From Bog-159 sp963707465 (lineage in GTDB: Bacteria > Acidobacteriota > Terriglobia > Bryobacterales > Bryobacteraceae): a stretch of 64,000 nt of DNA. The stretch covers positions 1-64,000 of the forward strand of contig CAVPQK010000023.1 in NCBI GenBank assembly GCA_963707465.1, written 5' to 3'. Made by a program: the position numbers and the translations under genes. This document shows, one piece after another, positions 33,885-43,015 of this stretch. The notes under the pieces are model-generated. The model searched no databases. It saw only the letters and a list, made by a program, of their open reading frames with translations, and was not told the origin of the DNA. Within the stretch, counting starts at the first letter, position 1. Every line of letters begins with the position of its first letter.

Positions 33885-33967
33885 CCTCCGATTCGCCCAT
33901 CTATTGCATAGACGAAACAAGTGCCTCAAAGGGTTCACCCGGAGAGGCCTATTAAAGGAGAATAACC

Positions 33968-34414
33968 ATGAACGTACGGAAACATCTGAGCATCAGCTTA
34001 GCGCTGCTGGGTTTGGCGCTCGGCTTAACCACTGCGCGGGCCAACGCCCAACCAGTCCTGAAGGGTAGTTTCGAGCTGCCCACTGCCGCGTATTGGGGGA
34101 ACACGCTTCTGCAGCCCGGCCAATACACTATCTGGATGAGCACCGAGGCGCGGGACGTGGCGCACGTGCCGGTCATTCATCTGAGCGGGGAAGGCATCAA
34201 CGCAACTTTCCTCGCGGCTGCCCGGCCGGCAAAAGAATCCGGACGGAACTATCTGGACGTCGCTAACATCGACGGTACCTATGTCATCCGCGCTTTTGAT
34301 GCAGGCATGCTCGGCGAATCGTTTGCATTTGGCGTGACCAAAAATGTGAAGAGCAAGGCGCTGCGCGCCAGCGCCGAAGTGCCCGGCATGGCCATCCCCG
34401 TCTCCGCGGAGTAA
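33968..34414 (+). CDS. small secreted protein, paralogue of 31945-32385
   Basis: 148 residues with AAAGGAG upstream of the ATG. Signal peptide ends near ANAQ. The mature part (FELPTAAYWGNTLLQPGQYT ... NIDGTYVIRAFDAGMLGESF) aligns with the first paralogue over its whole length, with roughly 40% identity by eye. Unknown function. The leader has a GCCTC/GAGGC stem (33923-33948) before the ribosome-binding site, comparable in position to the hairpin of the other gene. Confidence 0.7.
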   Translation: MNVRKHLSISLALLGLALGLTTARANAQPVLKGSFELPTAAYWGNTLLQPGQYTIWMSTEARDVAHVPVIHLSGEGINATFLAAARPAKESGRNYLDVANIDGTYVIRAFDAGMLGESFAFGVTKNVKSKALRASAEVPGMAIPVSAE

Positions 34415-34436
34415 GACTGTCGTGTAGCGTAGAGGG

Positions 34437-34454
34437 CCCGGCCACGTTGCCGGG
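34437..34454. terminator. short hairpin between convergent genes
   Basis: CCCGGC and GCCGGG pair around a six-base loop, 22 bases after the secreted gene and 46 before the end of the GH51 gene. No U-tract. Confidence 0.4.
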
Positions 34455-34499
34455 AAATCCCCTTACACAAGTATTGATGCTGCCCCGCAGACTGGGTTA

Positions 34500-36722
34500 C
34501 TAGCGGCCAGCCAGTTGGATCTCGAGCAGGGTGAGGCTGTAGGGCGCGAACGTAAACCTGAGATGGCTTCCGACCGCCGGCAGGCTGTGCGTCTCCACCG
34601 AAACCGCCTCCCGGTCACTGGCTGAATTTGTGGCTTCGGTATTGGGTTGACCCTCCCTGTTCTTGAGCACAAACGCCGTGGCGCCCGCGGCGGATTGCCC
34701 GCTATCGCCCAGTGCGATGCTGGGTCGCAGCGCAGCTCCGGTTGAGTTCACGGCATAAATCCGAAGCATCCGCCCATCCGCGCTCAACACCGCGCTCACG
34801 TCGGGCTGCTGCAACTGCCAGGGGAGACCGCCGCTACGGTCCACGCTCAACGGATATGAGCCGGCCGCGCGGCCGTAGAGTTCCTCAGCGTAGTAGGTCG
34901 GTGCGCGGTACAACCATCCCGGTCCGGTGACAATGATACCCGACCCGAAGCTATCGATCAGATTTGACCGGATGCCCATTTCCACTAGGTCGGCATAGCG
35001 CTGCAGGACGTTGTGGTAGCGCGAACAATCGAGAGCGTTGCCCAGCGATTGCAGGATGCCGCGCTTCAGCCCCCAGTCGCCGCCGGTGGTGTTCCACTCC
35101 GTGACCGCTATGCGTACTTCCCTGCCCTGCGCCTGTTGCCGTATGCGATCCCGCAACGATTCGAACTCGCGCACCACCTCGGTCAAATCGCCCACTTCGT
35201 AATGGTGCGGGCACAGGTAATCGAGCTGCCCCTCCGCGCCGGCCAGCACGCCCTGCCGTGGATAAGAACTCATGAGTTTGATCGACGGATCGGCCGCTCT
35301 CATGGCGCGCGCAAACGCGGCGATCGACCGCTCGTACTCCTGGCCGCCCACTTCGTTGCCGATCTGCCAGTACTTCACGGCCCACGGCTCCGGATGTCCG
35401 TTGCGCGCGCGCAGGCTGCCCCAGCGCGACTGCGCGCTACCGTTCATGTACTCGACCTCGGCCGCGGCATCGGCCGGCTGCTTGCCCGTCCAACGAACGC
35501 AGATCAGCGGCTCGGCTCCCACCAGGCGGCACAAGCGGGTGAACTCGTCCAGGCCCACGAAGTTCGGCTCCAACCCGCCCCAAAAGGTCGTAAACGGCGC
35601 GCGGCCGTCCCAATTGCCGACCGTCTGGTCCCACTCCAAGCCTTCGATCGAGGTGCCGCCAAAGCGGATCACGCCGGGCTTGAGCGCCTTCATCGCTTCC
35701 ACGACGTCCGGACGCCAGATGCCCTCGACGGCATCGTCGCCGATGAGGTACACACGGTCCAGCCACAGCGTTCCGGGCCCTTCGAAGTCGATGGCCAACG
35801 TGGCCGCCGTAGAATGGCGCGTGGCCGCGAGGATGGCTTCCGCCGGCTGCCATTGCGCCGACGCGCGGCCTAGATCTACCGCCTGCGCGACGTTGCCCTG
35901 TGCATCGCGCAGCACCGCGCGCACAGGCACAGCGCCTGTTCCCTTCATGTGCAGGCGCAGCCGGTACCGCACGCCGGTCTTCGTGTAGAATCCATCCTGC
36001 GCGATACCCGCGCGCGCGCCCGGCGCGGGAATCTCTATCCGCTGCGACCGCTTGCCGTTGAATGCATGCTCGGTGTCCAGAGCGTACTCCGCCGCTTGCA
36101 CCGCGCCATCGGGATACCACGGGCGATTGGGATGGTCGGTCTCCTTGACGTACGAAAACCGGTACGGCGGCTCCTCTTCGAAGCTGTCGTTATCCACCTG
36201 CTGCGCGATCATCGACGGGATCAGCCGGCACAGCATCTCGATGAACTGCCCCTGCTGCTTGGCGTCTATGGGGCGTTTGCCGGCAGTTTTCAAATCGACG
36301 CGCAATTCCCCTGGATCTGGCTCCGGCACCGGTTCGAACCGGAGATCGCTGAACGATGCCGGCCCGCCGGTGCTATCCAGGTGAATCGTGACCTCGCCGG
36401 GCGAAGGCGTGCGGAAGAAAAACTCCGCACCGGAGGACGAGCCGAAGTTTCCGGAAGGGGTTTCGGCTTGGATCAGTGCGCTGCCGGTAGTCCTGGCGCT
36501 CAAGCGCCAGAGGGATCCCGGTGTCAGATAAACGGTTTGCGAGACTCCGGCGCGGCCCGGCCCGCGCGGCGCGATCGAGAGCGCGTGGTTCGCGGCGCGC
36601 ACTGACGGATCGGCCGCGCGCTGTCCGTGCCGGTGGACCGTCCAGCCCGCCAGGTTGTCGTCAAAGCTGCCGTTATGAAGCTGCGGCGCGATGGCCAGCA
36701 GCGTGAGCGCATGCAGAATCAA
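34500..36722 (-). CDS. secreted GH51-type alpha-L-arabinofuranosidase
   Basis: 740 residues from a TTG start, overlapping the upstream isomerase gene (TTGA) with AAGGG about six bases before it. A short hydrophobic N-terminus probably serves for export. Two carbohydrate-binding-like beta modules (NGSFDDNLAGW and the region 200-330) precede the catalytic barrel. Acid/base Glu457 lies in KYWQIGNEVGG and nucleophile Glu542 in IAVTEWN, the two GH51 glutamates. A C-terminal beta domain ends the protein. It releases arabinose from plant polysaccharides. The neighbouring isomerase and dehydratase-like genes suit a plant-sugar catabolic island. Confidence 0.82.
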   Translation of the reverse strand: MILHALTLLAIAPQLHNGSFDDNLAGWTVHRHGQRAADPSVRAANHALSIAPRGPGRAGVSQTVYLTPGSLWRLSARTTGSALIQAETPSGNFGSSSGAEFFFRTPSPGEVTIHLDSTGGPASFSDLRFEPVPEPDPGELRVDLKTAGKRPIDAKQQGQFIEMLCRLIPSMIAQQVDNDSFEEEPPYRFSYVKETDHPNRPWYPDGAVQAAEYALDTEHAFNGKRSQRIEIPAPGARAGIAQDGFYTKTGVRYRLRLHMKGTGAVPVRAVLRDAQGNVAQAVDLGRASAQWQPAEAILAATRHSTAATLAIDFEGPGTLWLDRVYLIGDDAVEGIWRPDVVEAMKALKPGVIRFGGTSIEGLEWDQTVGNWDGRAPFTTFWGGLEPNFVGLDEFTRLCRLVGAEPLICVRWTGKQPADAAAEVEYMNGSAQSRWGSLRARNGHPEPWAVKYWQIGNEVGGQEYERSIAAFARAMRAADPSIKLMSSYPRQGVLAGAEGQLDYLCPHHYEVGDLTEVVREFESLRDRIRQQAQGREVRIAVTEWNTTGGDWGLKRGILQSLGNALDCSRYHNVLQRYADLVEMGIRSNLIDSFGSGIIVTGPGWLYRAPTYYAEELYGRAAGSYPLSVDRSGGLPWQLQQPDVSAVLSADGRMLRIYAVNSTGAALRPSIALGDSGQSAAGATAFVLKNREGQPNTEATNSASDREAVSVETHSLPAVGSHLRFTFAPYSLTLLEIQLAGR

Positions 36723-37585
36723 CTCAGGCCCTTGAGGAATTGCGCGCTGGATTTCATATCGGCGCGGTCCACTTCTACAAAGTAGTTCCGCGCACCGGAC
36801 TTCTTAGCCGCTGCCCAGAGCCTCTTCCAGTCCACCACGCCCTGGCCCAGGGCGACATCCTTCTTCAAGGATGGCGAATAGTCCTGCAAATGGATCGAAA
36901 TGAACCGGCCCGGATACTTTTCGAAGTAATCGGCCGCCTGGTAGCCCAGGCTGATTACGTTCACCTGGAACTGCATCTTCACCAATTTCGGGTCGAACTC
37001 GCTCATCAGCCTGTCGTAGATCAGTTCGCCGTCGATCTTGTGGAATTCGAAGTCGTGATTGTGGAAGCCGAGTTGGATGCCCGCCTTCTCGGTGCGCTCG
37101 CCGAATTTATTGGTTTCATCGACCGCGTGCATCCAATCCGACATCGTGGCCTTCTTCGGCAGCCAAAACGTGGCGAGGATCATTTGTTTGAGGCCCAACT
37201 CCTTGGCGAAATCCAGCCGCTCGTCCAGATGATCCCGCAGCTCCCCGAATCCGAAGTGGCAGCTCTCGCAGCCCAGCCCAGCCGCGTGGATCTTTTCTCG
37301 CAGCTCCGCGGGTTTCATCTCTGCCAGAGGCCCGAAGCCCATCTTGGCGTAGCCCGCCGGCGAGCACATCTCGATGCGCTCGAAGCCCATTCCGGCCAGG
37401 TCTTTCAACGTGCCATCGAGATCCTTTCCGATGGCCTCTCTCAACGGCCACGTCTGGCACCCGATCGGCAAGCCCAGCGGATTGGCGCTCAGGTAACGGG
37501 CCCCGGCCAGACCCGCCGCGCCGATCGCGCTCTTATGGAGAAAGCCTCTCCGTGAAATCGCATTCGTCTGCTGCATGGCGAGCAT
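36719..37585 (-). CDS. exported sugar isomerase/epimerase-like TIM-barrel protein
   Basis: 288 residues from ATG 37585 (GGAG five bases upstream). The N-terminus has a Tat-type signal (ISRRGFLHKSAIGAAGLAGA). The barrel belongs to the xylose-isomerase-like/AP-endonuclease-2 superfamily: IGCQTWPLREAIG, GFERIEMCSP, LGFHNHDFEF, HLQDYSP and VEVDRA supply the typical metal ligands (Glu, His, Asp). Substrate unknown; such Tat-exported members are abundant in Acidobacteriota and Planctomycetota. It is coupled to the GH51 gene by a four-base overlap. Confidence 0.82.
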   Translation of the reverse strand: MLAMQQTNAISRRGFLHKSAIGAAGLAGARYLSANPLGLPIGCQTWPLREAIGKDLDGTLKDLAGMGFERIEMCSPAGYAKMGFGPLAEMKPAELREKIHAAGLGCESCHFGFGELRDHLDERLDFAKELGLKQMILATFWLPKKATMSDWMHAVDETNKFGERTEKAGIQLGFHNHDFEFHKIDGELIYDRLMSEFDPKLVKMQFQVNVISLGYQAADYFEKYPGRFISIHLQDYSPSLKKDVALGQGVVDWKRLWAAAKKSGARNYFVEVDRADMKSSAQFLKGLS

Positions 37586-37638
37586 GGTAACTCCGCGCCA
37601 CCCTTGCCGCAAGCCAGTTCCCACGTCATAATCGACAA

Positions 37639-38070
37639 ATGCGCAAATTTACGGTTCTCTTGTTCGGCCTGGCACTCGCCGTGGCGGCTCCGGCCGCGTC
37701 CAAGAAGGTCATCCAACCGAAGGACTTCCCCACCGGAAGGCCGTTCAGCCCCGGCATCCTGGTGGACCATACGCTGTACATTGCCGGGCAGACCGGCTCG
37801 GATCTGAAAAGCGGCCAGATCCCCGAAGACTTCGACGCCGAGGTGAAGCAATGCCTGGAGAATATCGGGCTCGTTCTGAAAGAGGCGGGCATGAGCTTCG
37901 ACGACGCCGTGGCGGTGCAGGTTGCCATGACCGACATGAGCCTGTTCCCGCGCATGAACGCGGTCTACACCACCTACTTCAAAGAGCCGCGTCCCGCGCG
38001 CACGACCGTTGGTGTGGCGAAGTTGGTGGGCACGGCGCGCATCGAAGTCACCGTGACGGCGCACCGCTGA
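37639..38070 (+). CDS. RidA-family protein with signal peptide
   Basis: 143 residues. A signal peptide (1-20, ending APAAS) precedes a complete RidA/YjgF domain: GRPFSPGILVDHTLYIAGQTG, CLENIGLVLKEAGMSFDDAV, ARTTVGVAKLVGTARIEVT. The Arg of PARTTV is the usual catalytic residue. RidA deaminates enamine/imine intermediates in the cytosol; here export to the periplasm is predicted, which is unusual though seen in a subset of the family. Divergent from the isomerase/GH51 pair. Confidence 0.85.
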   Translation: MRKFTVLLFGLALAVAAPAASKKVIQPKDFPTGRPFSPGILVDHTLYIAGQTGSDLKSGQIPEDFDAEVKQCLENIGLVLKEAGMSFDDAVAVQVAMTDMSLFPRMNAVYTTYFKEPRPARTTVGVAKLVGTARIEVTVTAHR

Positions 38071-38144
38071 CCGGCCCGTTGGTTCACAATCTGGCCGGGT
38101 TCAACCCGGCTGGGCAAGAGACAGTCAGCGCACGATTATCAATG

Positions 38145-39383
38145 CTACCAGTTTGTTATCGAGCCATCGGGGCGGAAGTAAGTCTGGGCGCGGTTAGTGA
38201 CTCTTTCGGTGATCTGGGTGATCTGCCGCAAGGGTTTGAAGTCAACTTCCACGCCCAGGCCGGGGCGGTCGTTGGGATACAGCTTGCCATCCTTGAAATC
38301 GAGGCACACGGGCAGATGCGCGAAGGTGTGGCCCTGGAAGTTATATTCCATCAACACGGGGCCTGAGAATGTACCGAGTGAGTTGACCAAAGCCGCCGTC
38401 GAGATAGGTCCGGTAAAGTGCGGTACGATGCCCACGAAGTGAGTTTCGCAAATGGCGGCGATCTTCATCATCTCGGTGATGCCGCCGACGTTGGGAAGCG
38501 TGGCGCGCACGAAGTCGATATCGTGATTCTCGACGAGCTTGTTGAAGTCCCAGCGATTGCCCCACTCCTCACCGGCGGCGATGGGCACCTTCGCCATGCG
38601 GCGCAGGATGGGAATATCTTCCAGGAATGCTTCCGTGCGTACGGGGTCCTCGACGAAGAACGGCGCGAGGCTTTCAATGAGGCTGCATCCGCGCACGGCT
38701 TCATGCAGATCGAAGCGCTGGTGGAAATCGACGCACCAGTCGCCATTCTTGCCCACTCCCTCGCGGGCCTCAACGCAGTCGTCATAGAGCTGATTGAGGC
38801 GCTCGCGGGTGTTGAAGGTGGTGTTTGCGGGCGCGTCGGCGGCGCCCATGCGGAAAGCCCGGTAGCCCGCGGCGATAGTCAGTTGCGCGCGCTCCTTGAT
38901 GCGCATGCCGGGCTGGAAGCCGGGAATACTGCCAGCCGTGTTGTAGCATTCGCAATGGTTGCGCACCATGCCGCCCAGCAGCGCGTGTACCGGCACGCCC
39001 AGCGCCTTGCCGCGGATATCCCACAGCGCCAGGTCGAGCGCTCCTAACGCGTGCTCCTTTTCGCGCCCGGGTGGATAGAAAAAGGCGCGCGACATGTCCT
39101 GCCACAGCCGCTCGATGTACTGCGGGTCCTGGCCGATGAGGCGGCCGGCGCACTGTTCCAGCATGTCTTTGGATCCGCCTTCGCCGATGCCGGTGATGCC
39201 GGCGTCGGTCTCGACGGCCACCACCAGATCGCTTTGGTTGAAAAGCGGGTTGGCCGCGGGCGGCGTGTACACGCGCACCCTGGTGATTTTGGTTTTGGGG
39301 ACCGCGGCGAATGCTCGCGGAGATCCTATGGTGCCGGCCGCGGACGCCGCCGCGAGCGAACGAAAAAACGTTCGGCGATGCAC
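38145..39383 (-). CDS. Tat-exported enolase-superfamily (mandelate racemase/muconate lactonizing) enzyme
   Basis: 412 residues from a GTG start. A Tat-like signal (MHRRTFFRSLAAASAAGTIG) precedes the capping domain and the barrel with DFHQRFDLHEA, EDPVRTE, AAGEEWGNRW and the HFTGPISTAA segment, matching sugar-acid dehydratases such as galactonate or mannonate types. A periplasmic sugar-acid dehydratase is unusual but repeated in this phylum. Convergent with the RidA gene, and probably part of the same catabolic island as the GH51 gene. Confidence 0.8.
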   Translation of the reverse strand: MHRRTFFRSLAAASAAGTIGSPRAFAAVPKTKITRVRVYTPPAANPLFNQSDLVVAVETDAGITGIGEGGSKDMLEQCAGRLIGQDPQYIERLWQDMSRAFFYPPGREKEHALGALDLALWDIRGKALGVPVHALLGGMVRNHCECYNTAGSIPGFQPGMRIKERAQLTIAAGYRAFRMGAADAPANTTFNTRERLNQLYDDCVEAREGVGKNGDWCVDFHQRFDLHEAVRGCSLIESLAPFFVEDPVRTEAFLEDIPILRRMAKVPIAAGEEWGNRWDFNKLVENHDIDFVRATLPNVGGITEMMKIAAICETHFVGIVPHFTGPISTAALVNSLGTFSGPVLMEYNFQGHTFAHLPVCLDFKDGKLYPNDRPGLGVEVDFKPLRQITQITERVTNRAQTYFRPDGSITNW

Positions 39384-39590
39384 GAAAGCTACTCTATCAC
39401 GTTGCTACCGTTCCAGTTTTCGCGATCCCTCAACGAGTGGTGCGAGGACGCCTTCGAACGCGAGGTAAATGAGAGGTATAGGAGAGGAAACTTTACGCCC
39501 CCGTTAGGCCGACCCGCCACGGATAACGGCGACATCGCCTCTGGCTTTTTCCTATCGTTTGTTCCCAGTCGCAGAATGAAATCGGCGTGT

Positions 39591-39863
39591 TTACAGGGTG
39601 CCCACCGGCTCGCGCGCCGGCTGCTTGTTTAGATTTATGCCGCCGATTAACGGTAGCGGATGGGCGAGCTTTAGACCAAGGAGAATCCAGTCCTCAAGAG
39701 TGGATCGCAGCTCTCGTTCACAGCGATACAGCGTCGGAGCGAAAGCAACCACGCCTGGGCAGCCGTTGATACTGCCAGCAAAAGTCTCATCCTCCAACTT
39801 GTCGTAGACGGCATGTCCCAAGGCTTCGTGTACGTACTCCGTCAGGACGTATCGCCGGCTCAT
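39591..39863 (-). CDS. solitary HicB-like antitoxin domain protein
   Basis: 90 residues from ATG 39863. The fold signature is YDKLEDETFAGSINGCPGVVAFAPTLYRCERELRSTLEDWILLGLKL, the partial RNase-H-like HicB domain. HicB normally neutralises HicA, but no HicA-like ORF is adjacent on either side, so this copy is an orphan. A longer start at 39941 would add 26 unrelated residues. Confidence 0.75.
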   Translation of the reverse strand: MSRRYVLTEYVHEALGHAVYDKLEDETFAGSINGCPGVVAFAPTLYRCERELRSTLEDWILLGLKLAHPLPLIGGINLNKQPAREPVGTL

Positions 39864-39945
39864 GCGAAACTCACGAAGTCCGATGTTATCAGTATGCGGC
39901 CCTTGAGCGCCGCGACCACGGACAGATTTGAACTTCGCCAACGAG

Positions 39946-39986
39946 GCCGGCTAAAAGCCGGCTGCGGGCATGATTGCCCGCCCTCC
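39946..39986. repeat. REP-like double-hairpin element, copy 1
   Basis: 41 bases: a GCCGGCT/AGCCGGC hairpin followed by GCGGGCA-x-GATTGCCCGC. The same 41-mer (two or three differences) occurs at 46138-46178 and 62064-62104. This copy lies between the HicB gene and the acyl-CoA dehydrogenase 3' end. Confidence 0.85.
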
Positions 39987-39998
39987 AGTTCTTTGGGA

Positions 39999-41792
39999 CT
40001 ATACTACGTAGCGCTCGGCGTCCAGCAGCCGGTGCGCGATCTTGCGGCGCAGGGCGATGGCGTCCACCGGTTCGTATTTGCCGAAGCGGCGCAGCACTAC
40101 CAGATTCGTGCGCAACGAATCGCCATCCGAGCAGGCCGCCAGCACGATGCGCGCAGTCACGTCGATGTGGGCCATCGCGTCGCGCACCAGCACGGCGGTC
40201 ATATCCGCCGCGTTGGCGCCCTTGCCGGATTCCGCCAGCTTCTGGGTGCGCAGCAGCGCCGATTCCATGGCGAAGATGTCCATGATCACGTCGGTGATGC
40301 TGGCCAGGACCTCCTGCTGCTTCTCCATCTCGAGCATATACTTCTGATACGCCACGCCCATCAGCATGAGGGCGATTTTCTTGGCGTTGAGCAGGATCTT
40401 GGTTTCTTCGGCGAACGGGCCGGTGGGCTCGTCCTCGCCGCCACGCGGCCCGCCCAGGATCTCCTGGAGAACGCCGGTAGCCGCCTGCACCAGGCCGAGC
40501 TGCCCGCGCGCGGCGCGCTTCAGCAGCATGCCGGTGGTGAGCAGGCGGTTGATCTCGTTGGTGCCTTCGAAGATGCGGTTGATGCGCGAGTCGCGATAGG
40601 CGCGCTCGACCGGATAGTCCATGTGATAGCCGTAACCGCCGTGGATCTGCACACCTTCATCGACCACGTAGTCGAGCACTTCGGATGCGTAGATCTTGAT
40701 GATGGAGCATTCGGCGGCGTATTCCTCCACGGCTTTCAGCATGGTCTGCGCGGCGTTGGCTTGCGACCAGGAGAAATCTTCCAGCTGCGACTCGATCAAG
40801 CCCACAACTCGATAGGTCATCGACTCGGCCGCGTAAGTGCGGATGGCCATCTCGGCGAGCTTGTGCTGGATCATGCCGAATTCGGCGATGGATTGCCCGA
40901 AGGCCTTGCGCTCCTTGGCGTACTTAAGGCAAACCGCCAGCACGTTCTTCGAGCCGCCCACCGTGCCGGGGCCGAGCTTAAGCCGGCCGACGTTCAGGAT
41001 GTTGAAGGCGATGATATGGCCGCGGCCTATTTCGCCGAGCACATTTTCGACGGGCACAGGCACGTTGTCGAGGTAGACAGCCGTAGTGGAGCTGCCCTTG
41101 ATACCCATCTTCTTCTCTTCGCCACCGGAGGAGACGCCGGGGAAATTGCGCTCGACCAGGAAGGCGGTAAATTTCTCGCCGCCGACTTTGGCGAAGACCG
41201 TAAACAGATCGGCATGGCCGCCGTTGGTGATCCACATTTTCTGCCCGTTGAGGATGTAGTGCTTGCCATCGGGGCTCAGATCGGCGCGGGTGCGGGCGGC
41301 CAGCGCGTCGGAACCGGCGTGCGGCTCAGTGAGGCAGTACGCGCCTAGCATTTCCATCTTGGCCAGCTTGGGCAGGTAATGCTTTTTCTGCGCTTCGGTG
41401 CCGAAGTACAGAATGGGTAGCGAACCGATGCCGACGTGCGCGCCGTACCAGCCGGCGAAGGAACCGTCGCCAGCCATGTGCTCGACGGCCACCATGGCGG
41501 AGGCCATGTCCAGCTCCATCCCGCCGTATTGCTCAGGGATGGTGATGCCGGTGAGGCCCAGTTCGGCGGCTTTGCGCAGGCATGCCATGGCGACGCCAGG
41601 CTCGTGGTGTTGGATGGCATCCACGTTCGGGCCGACTTCCTTGGCCCAGAATTCGTCCACAGTGCGGGCGATGGCCAGGTGCTCCGGAGTCAGATCCTCC
41701 GGCGTGAAGATTTCGTTTGGCAGGCGCTCTTCGATCAGGAATGCGCCACCCTGCGTTTTAGGTAATGAGATCGATGCTGTTGCCGTTGCCAT
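39999..41792 (-). CDS. acyl-CoA dehydrogenase with C-terminal extension
   Basis: 597 residues with AGGAG before the ATG. N-terminal helical domain, then the FAD-binding segments YCLTEPHAGSDALAA and MWITNGGHADLFTVFAKV, and the C-terminal helices with GYGYHMDYPVERAYRDSRIN and IFEGTNEINR, which contains the likely catalytic Glu. About 190 extra C-terminal residues place it in the longer class resembling very-long-chain dehydrogenases. First oxidation step of beta-oxidation. Last gene of the operon with the thiolase and the hydratase/dehydrogenase. Confidence 0.9.
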   Translation of the reverse strand: MATATASISLPKTQGGAFLIEERLPNEIFTPEDLTPEHLAIARTVDEFWAKEVGPNVDAIQHHEPGVAMACLRKAAELGLTGITIPEQYGGMELDMASAMVAVEHMAGDGSFAGWYGAHVGIGSLPILYFGTEAQKKHYLPKLAKMEMLGAYCLTEPHAGSDALAARTRADLSPDGKHYILNGQKMWITNGGHADLFTVFAKVGGEKFTAFLVERNFPGVSSGGEEKKMGIKGSSTTAVYLDNVPVPVENVLGEIGRGHIIAFNILNVGRLKLGPGTVGGSKNVLAVCLKYAKERKAFGQSIAEFGMIQHKLAEMAIRTYAAESMTYRVVGLIESQLEDFSWSQANAAQTMLKAVEEYAAECSIIKIYASEVLDYVVDEGVQIHGGYGYHMDYPVERAYRDSRINRIFEGTNEINRLLTTGMLLKRAARGQLGLVQAATGVLQEILGGPRGGEDEPTGPFAEETKILLNAKKIALMLMGVAYQKYMLEMEKQQEVLASITDVIMDIFAMESALLRTQKLAESGKGANAADMTAVLVRDAMAHIDVTARIVLAACSDGDSLRTNLVVLRRFGKYEPVDAIALRRKIAHRLLDAERYVV

Positions 41793-41805
41793 ATAAATTC
41801 TCCTG

Positions 41806-42981
41806 TTACATCAGTTCGAAGATACCAGCGGCGCCCTGGCCGCCGCCCACACACATGGTAACCATGCCATACTTCACGTTGCGGCGAGCCATCTCCCGCA
41901 GAATCGTCGCGGTGAGCTTGGCGCCGGTGCATCCCAGCGGATGCCCCAAGGCGATGGCGCCGCCGTTGACATTGACTTTCTCCGGATCGAGGCCGGCCTC
42001 CTGCATGACGGCCAGCGCCTGCACACCAAACGCTTCGTTCAGCTCGATCAAGCCGATGTCGTGGAGCGTGAGCCCCGCGATTTTAAGGGCCTTGGGGATA
42101 GCTACGACCGGTCCGATTCCCATAATCTCCGGGGGCACGCCGCCGGCGGAAAAGCTCACGAAGCGCGCCATGGGTTTCAGGCCGAGTTCGCGCGCCTTCC
42201 GGTCGGACATGACAATAGCGGCGGCCGCGCCGTCGCTCGTCTGGGAAGAGTTGCCGGCGGTGACCGTTCCGCTGGCATGAAAGACGGGCTTGAGCTTAGC
42301 GAGCGCCTCGGGGGTCGTGTCGGCGCGCGGACCCTCATCCTTGGCGAAAACCGTCTTGGTAACTGTGGGCTTCTTGCCGTTCGCGGTGACCCACTCGATT
42401 TCGAAGGGCACGATCTCCTCGTCGAACTTACCTTCGGCCTGCGCGCGCAACGCCTTTTGATGGCTATCGTAGGAGAAGTCATCGGCTTGCTCGCGCGACA
42501 CATTGTATTTGCGCTGCACGCACTCCGCGGTGAGGCCCATGTTCATGTAGATTTCCGGGCGATGATCGACGAACCACGGGCTGGGGGCGACTTTGTGGCC
42601 GCCCCGCGGCATCATGCTCATGGTTTCCGCGCCGCCCGCGATGATTATATCGGCGCCGCCGGAGCGGATGCGGTCGGCGGCCATGGCGATGGCCTGCAGG
42701 CCGGAGCTGCAGAAACGGTTGATGGTCACGCCGGTGACGGTGTCGGGCAGGCCGGCGCGCAGGGCCACGCAGCGCGCCATGTTATTGCCCGATTCGGCTT
42801 CGGGCATGGCGCAACCCAGGATGATGTCTTCTATTTCGCCGACGGGGACTTGCGGATGCTTTTCCAAGAGACGGCGGATGACCGCGCCGGCGAGATCGTC
42901 CGGACGCGTAGTGCGCAGGGCGCCGCGCGGCGCTTTGCCGACGGCGGTGCGGAGGCAATCGATAATGACGGCTTCTGGCAT
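41806..42981 (-). CDS. fadA: acetyl-CoA acyltransferase (3-ketoacyl-CoA thiolase)
   Basis: 391 residues. Active-site Cys91 in NRFCSSGLQ, His in ALGHPLGCTGAK and Cys377 in MCVGGGQGAAG are all present. It cleaves 3-ketoacyl-CoA with CoA in the last beta-oxidation step. AGAGG lies before the ATG; the gene follows the hydratase/dehydrogenase by 34 bases and precedes the dehydrogenase by 13. Confidence 0.92.
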   Translation of the reverse strand: MPEAVIIDCLRTAVGKAPRGALRTTRPDDLAGAVIRRLLEKHPQVPVGEIEDIILGCAMPEAESGNNMARCVALRAGLPDTVTGVTINRFCSSGLQAIAMAADRIRSGGADIIIAGGAETMSMMPRGGHKVAPSPWFVDHRPEIYMNMGLTAECVQRKYNVSREQADDFSYDSHQKALRAQAEGKFDEEIVPFEIEWVTANGKKPTVTKTVFAKDEGPRADTTPEALAKLKPVFHASGTVTAGNSSQTSDGAAAAIVMSDRKARELGLKPMARFVSFSAGGVPPEIMGIGPVVAIPKALKIAGLTLHDIGLIELNEAFGVQALAVMQEAGLDPEKVNVNGGAIALGHPLGCTGAKLTATILREMARRNVKYGMVTMCVGGGQGAAGIFELM

Positions 42982-43015
42982 GGATCCTCTTAGACCGCTT
43001 GCTGACGCGCGCGGC

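Noticed and set aside
40042..41076. Plus-strand ORFs over the acyl-CoA dehydrogenase
   Set aside because: Shadow frames of a well-supported gene; no family features.
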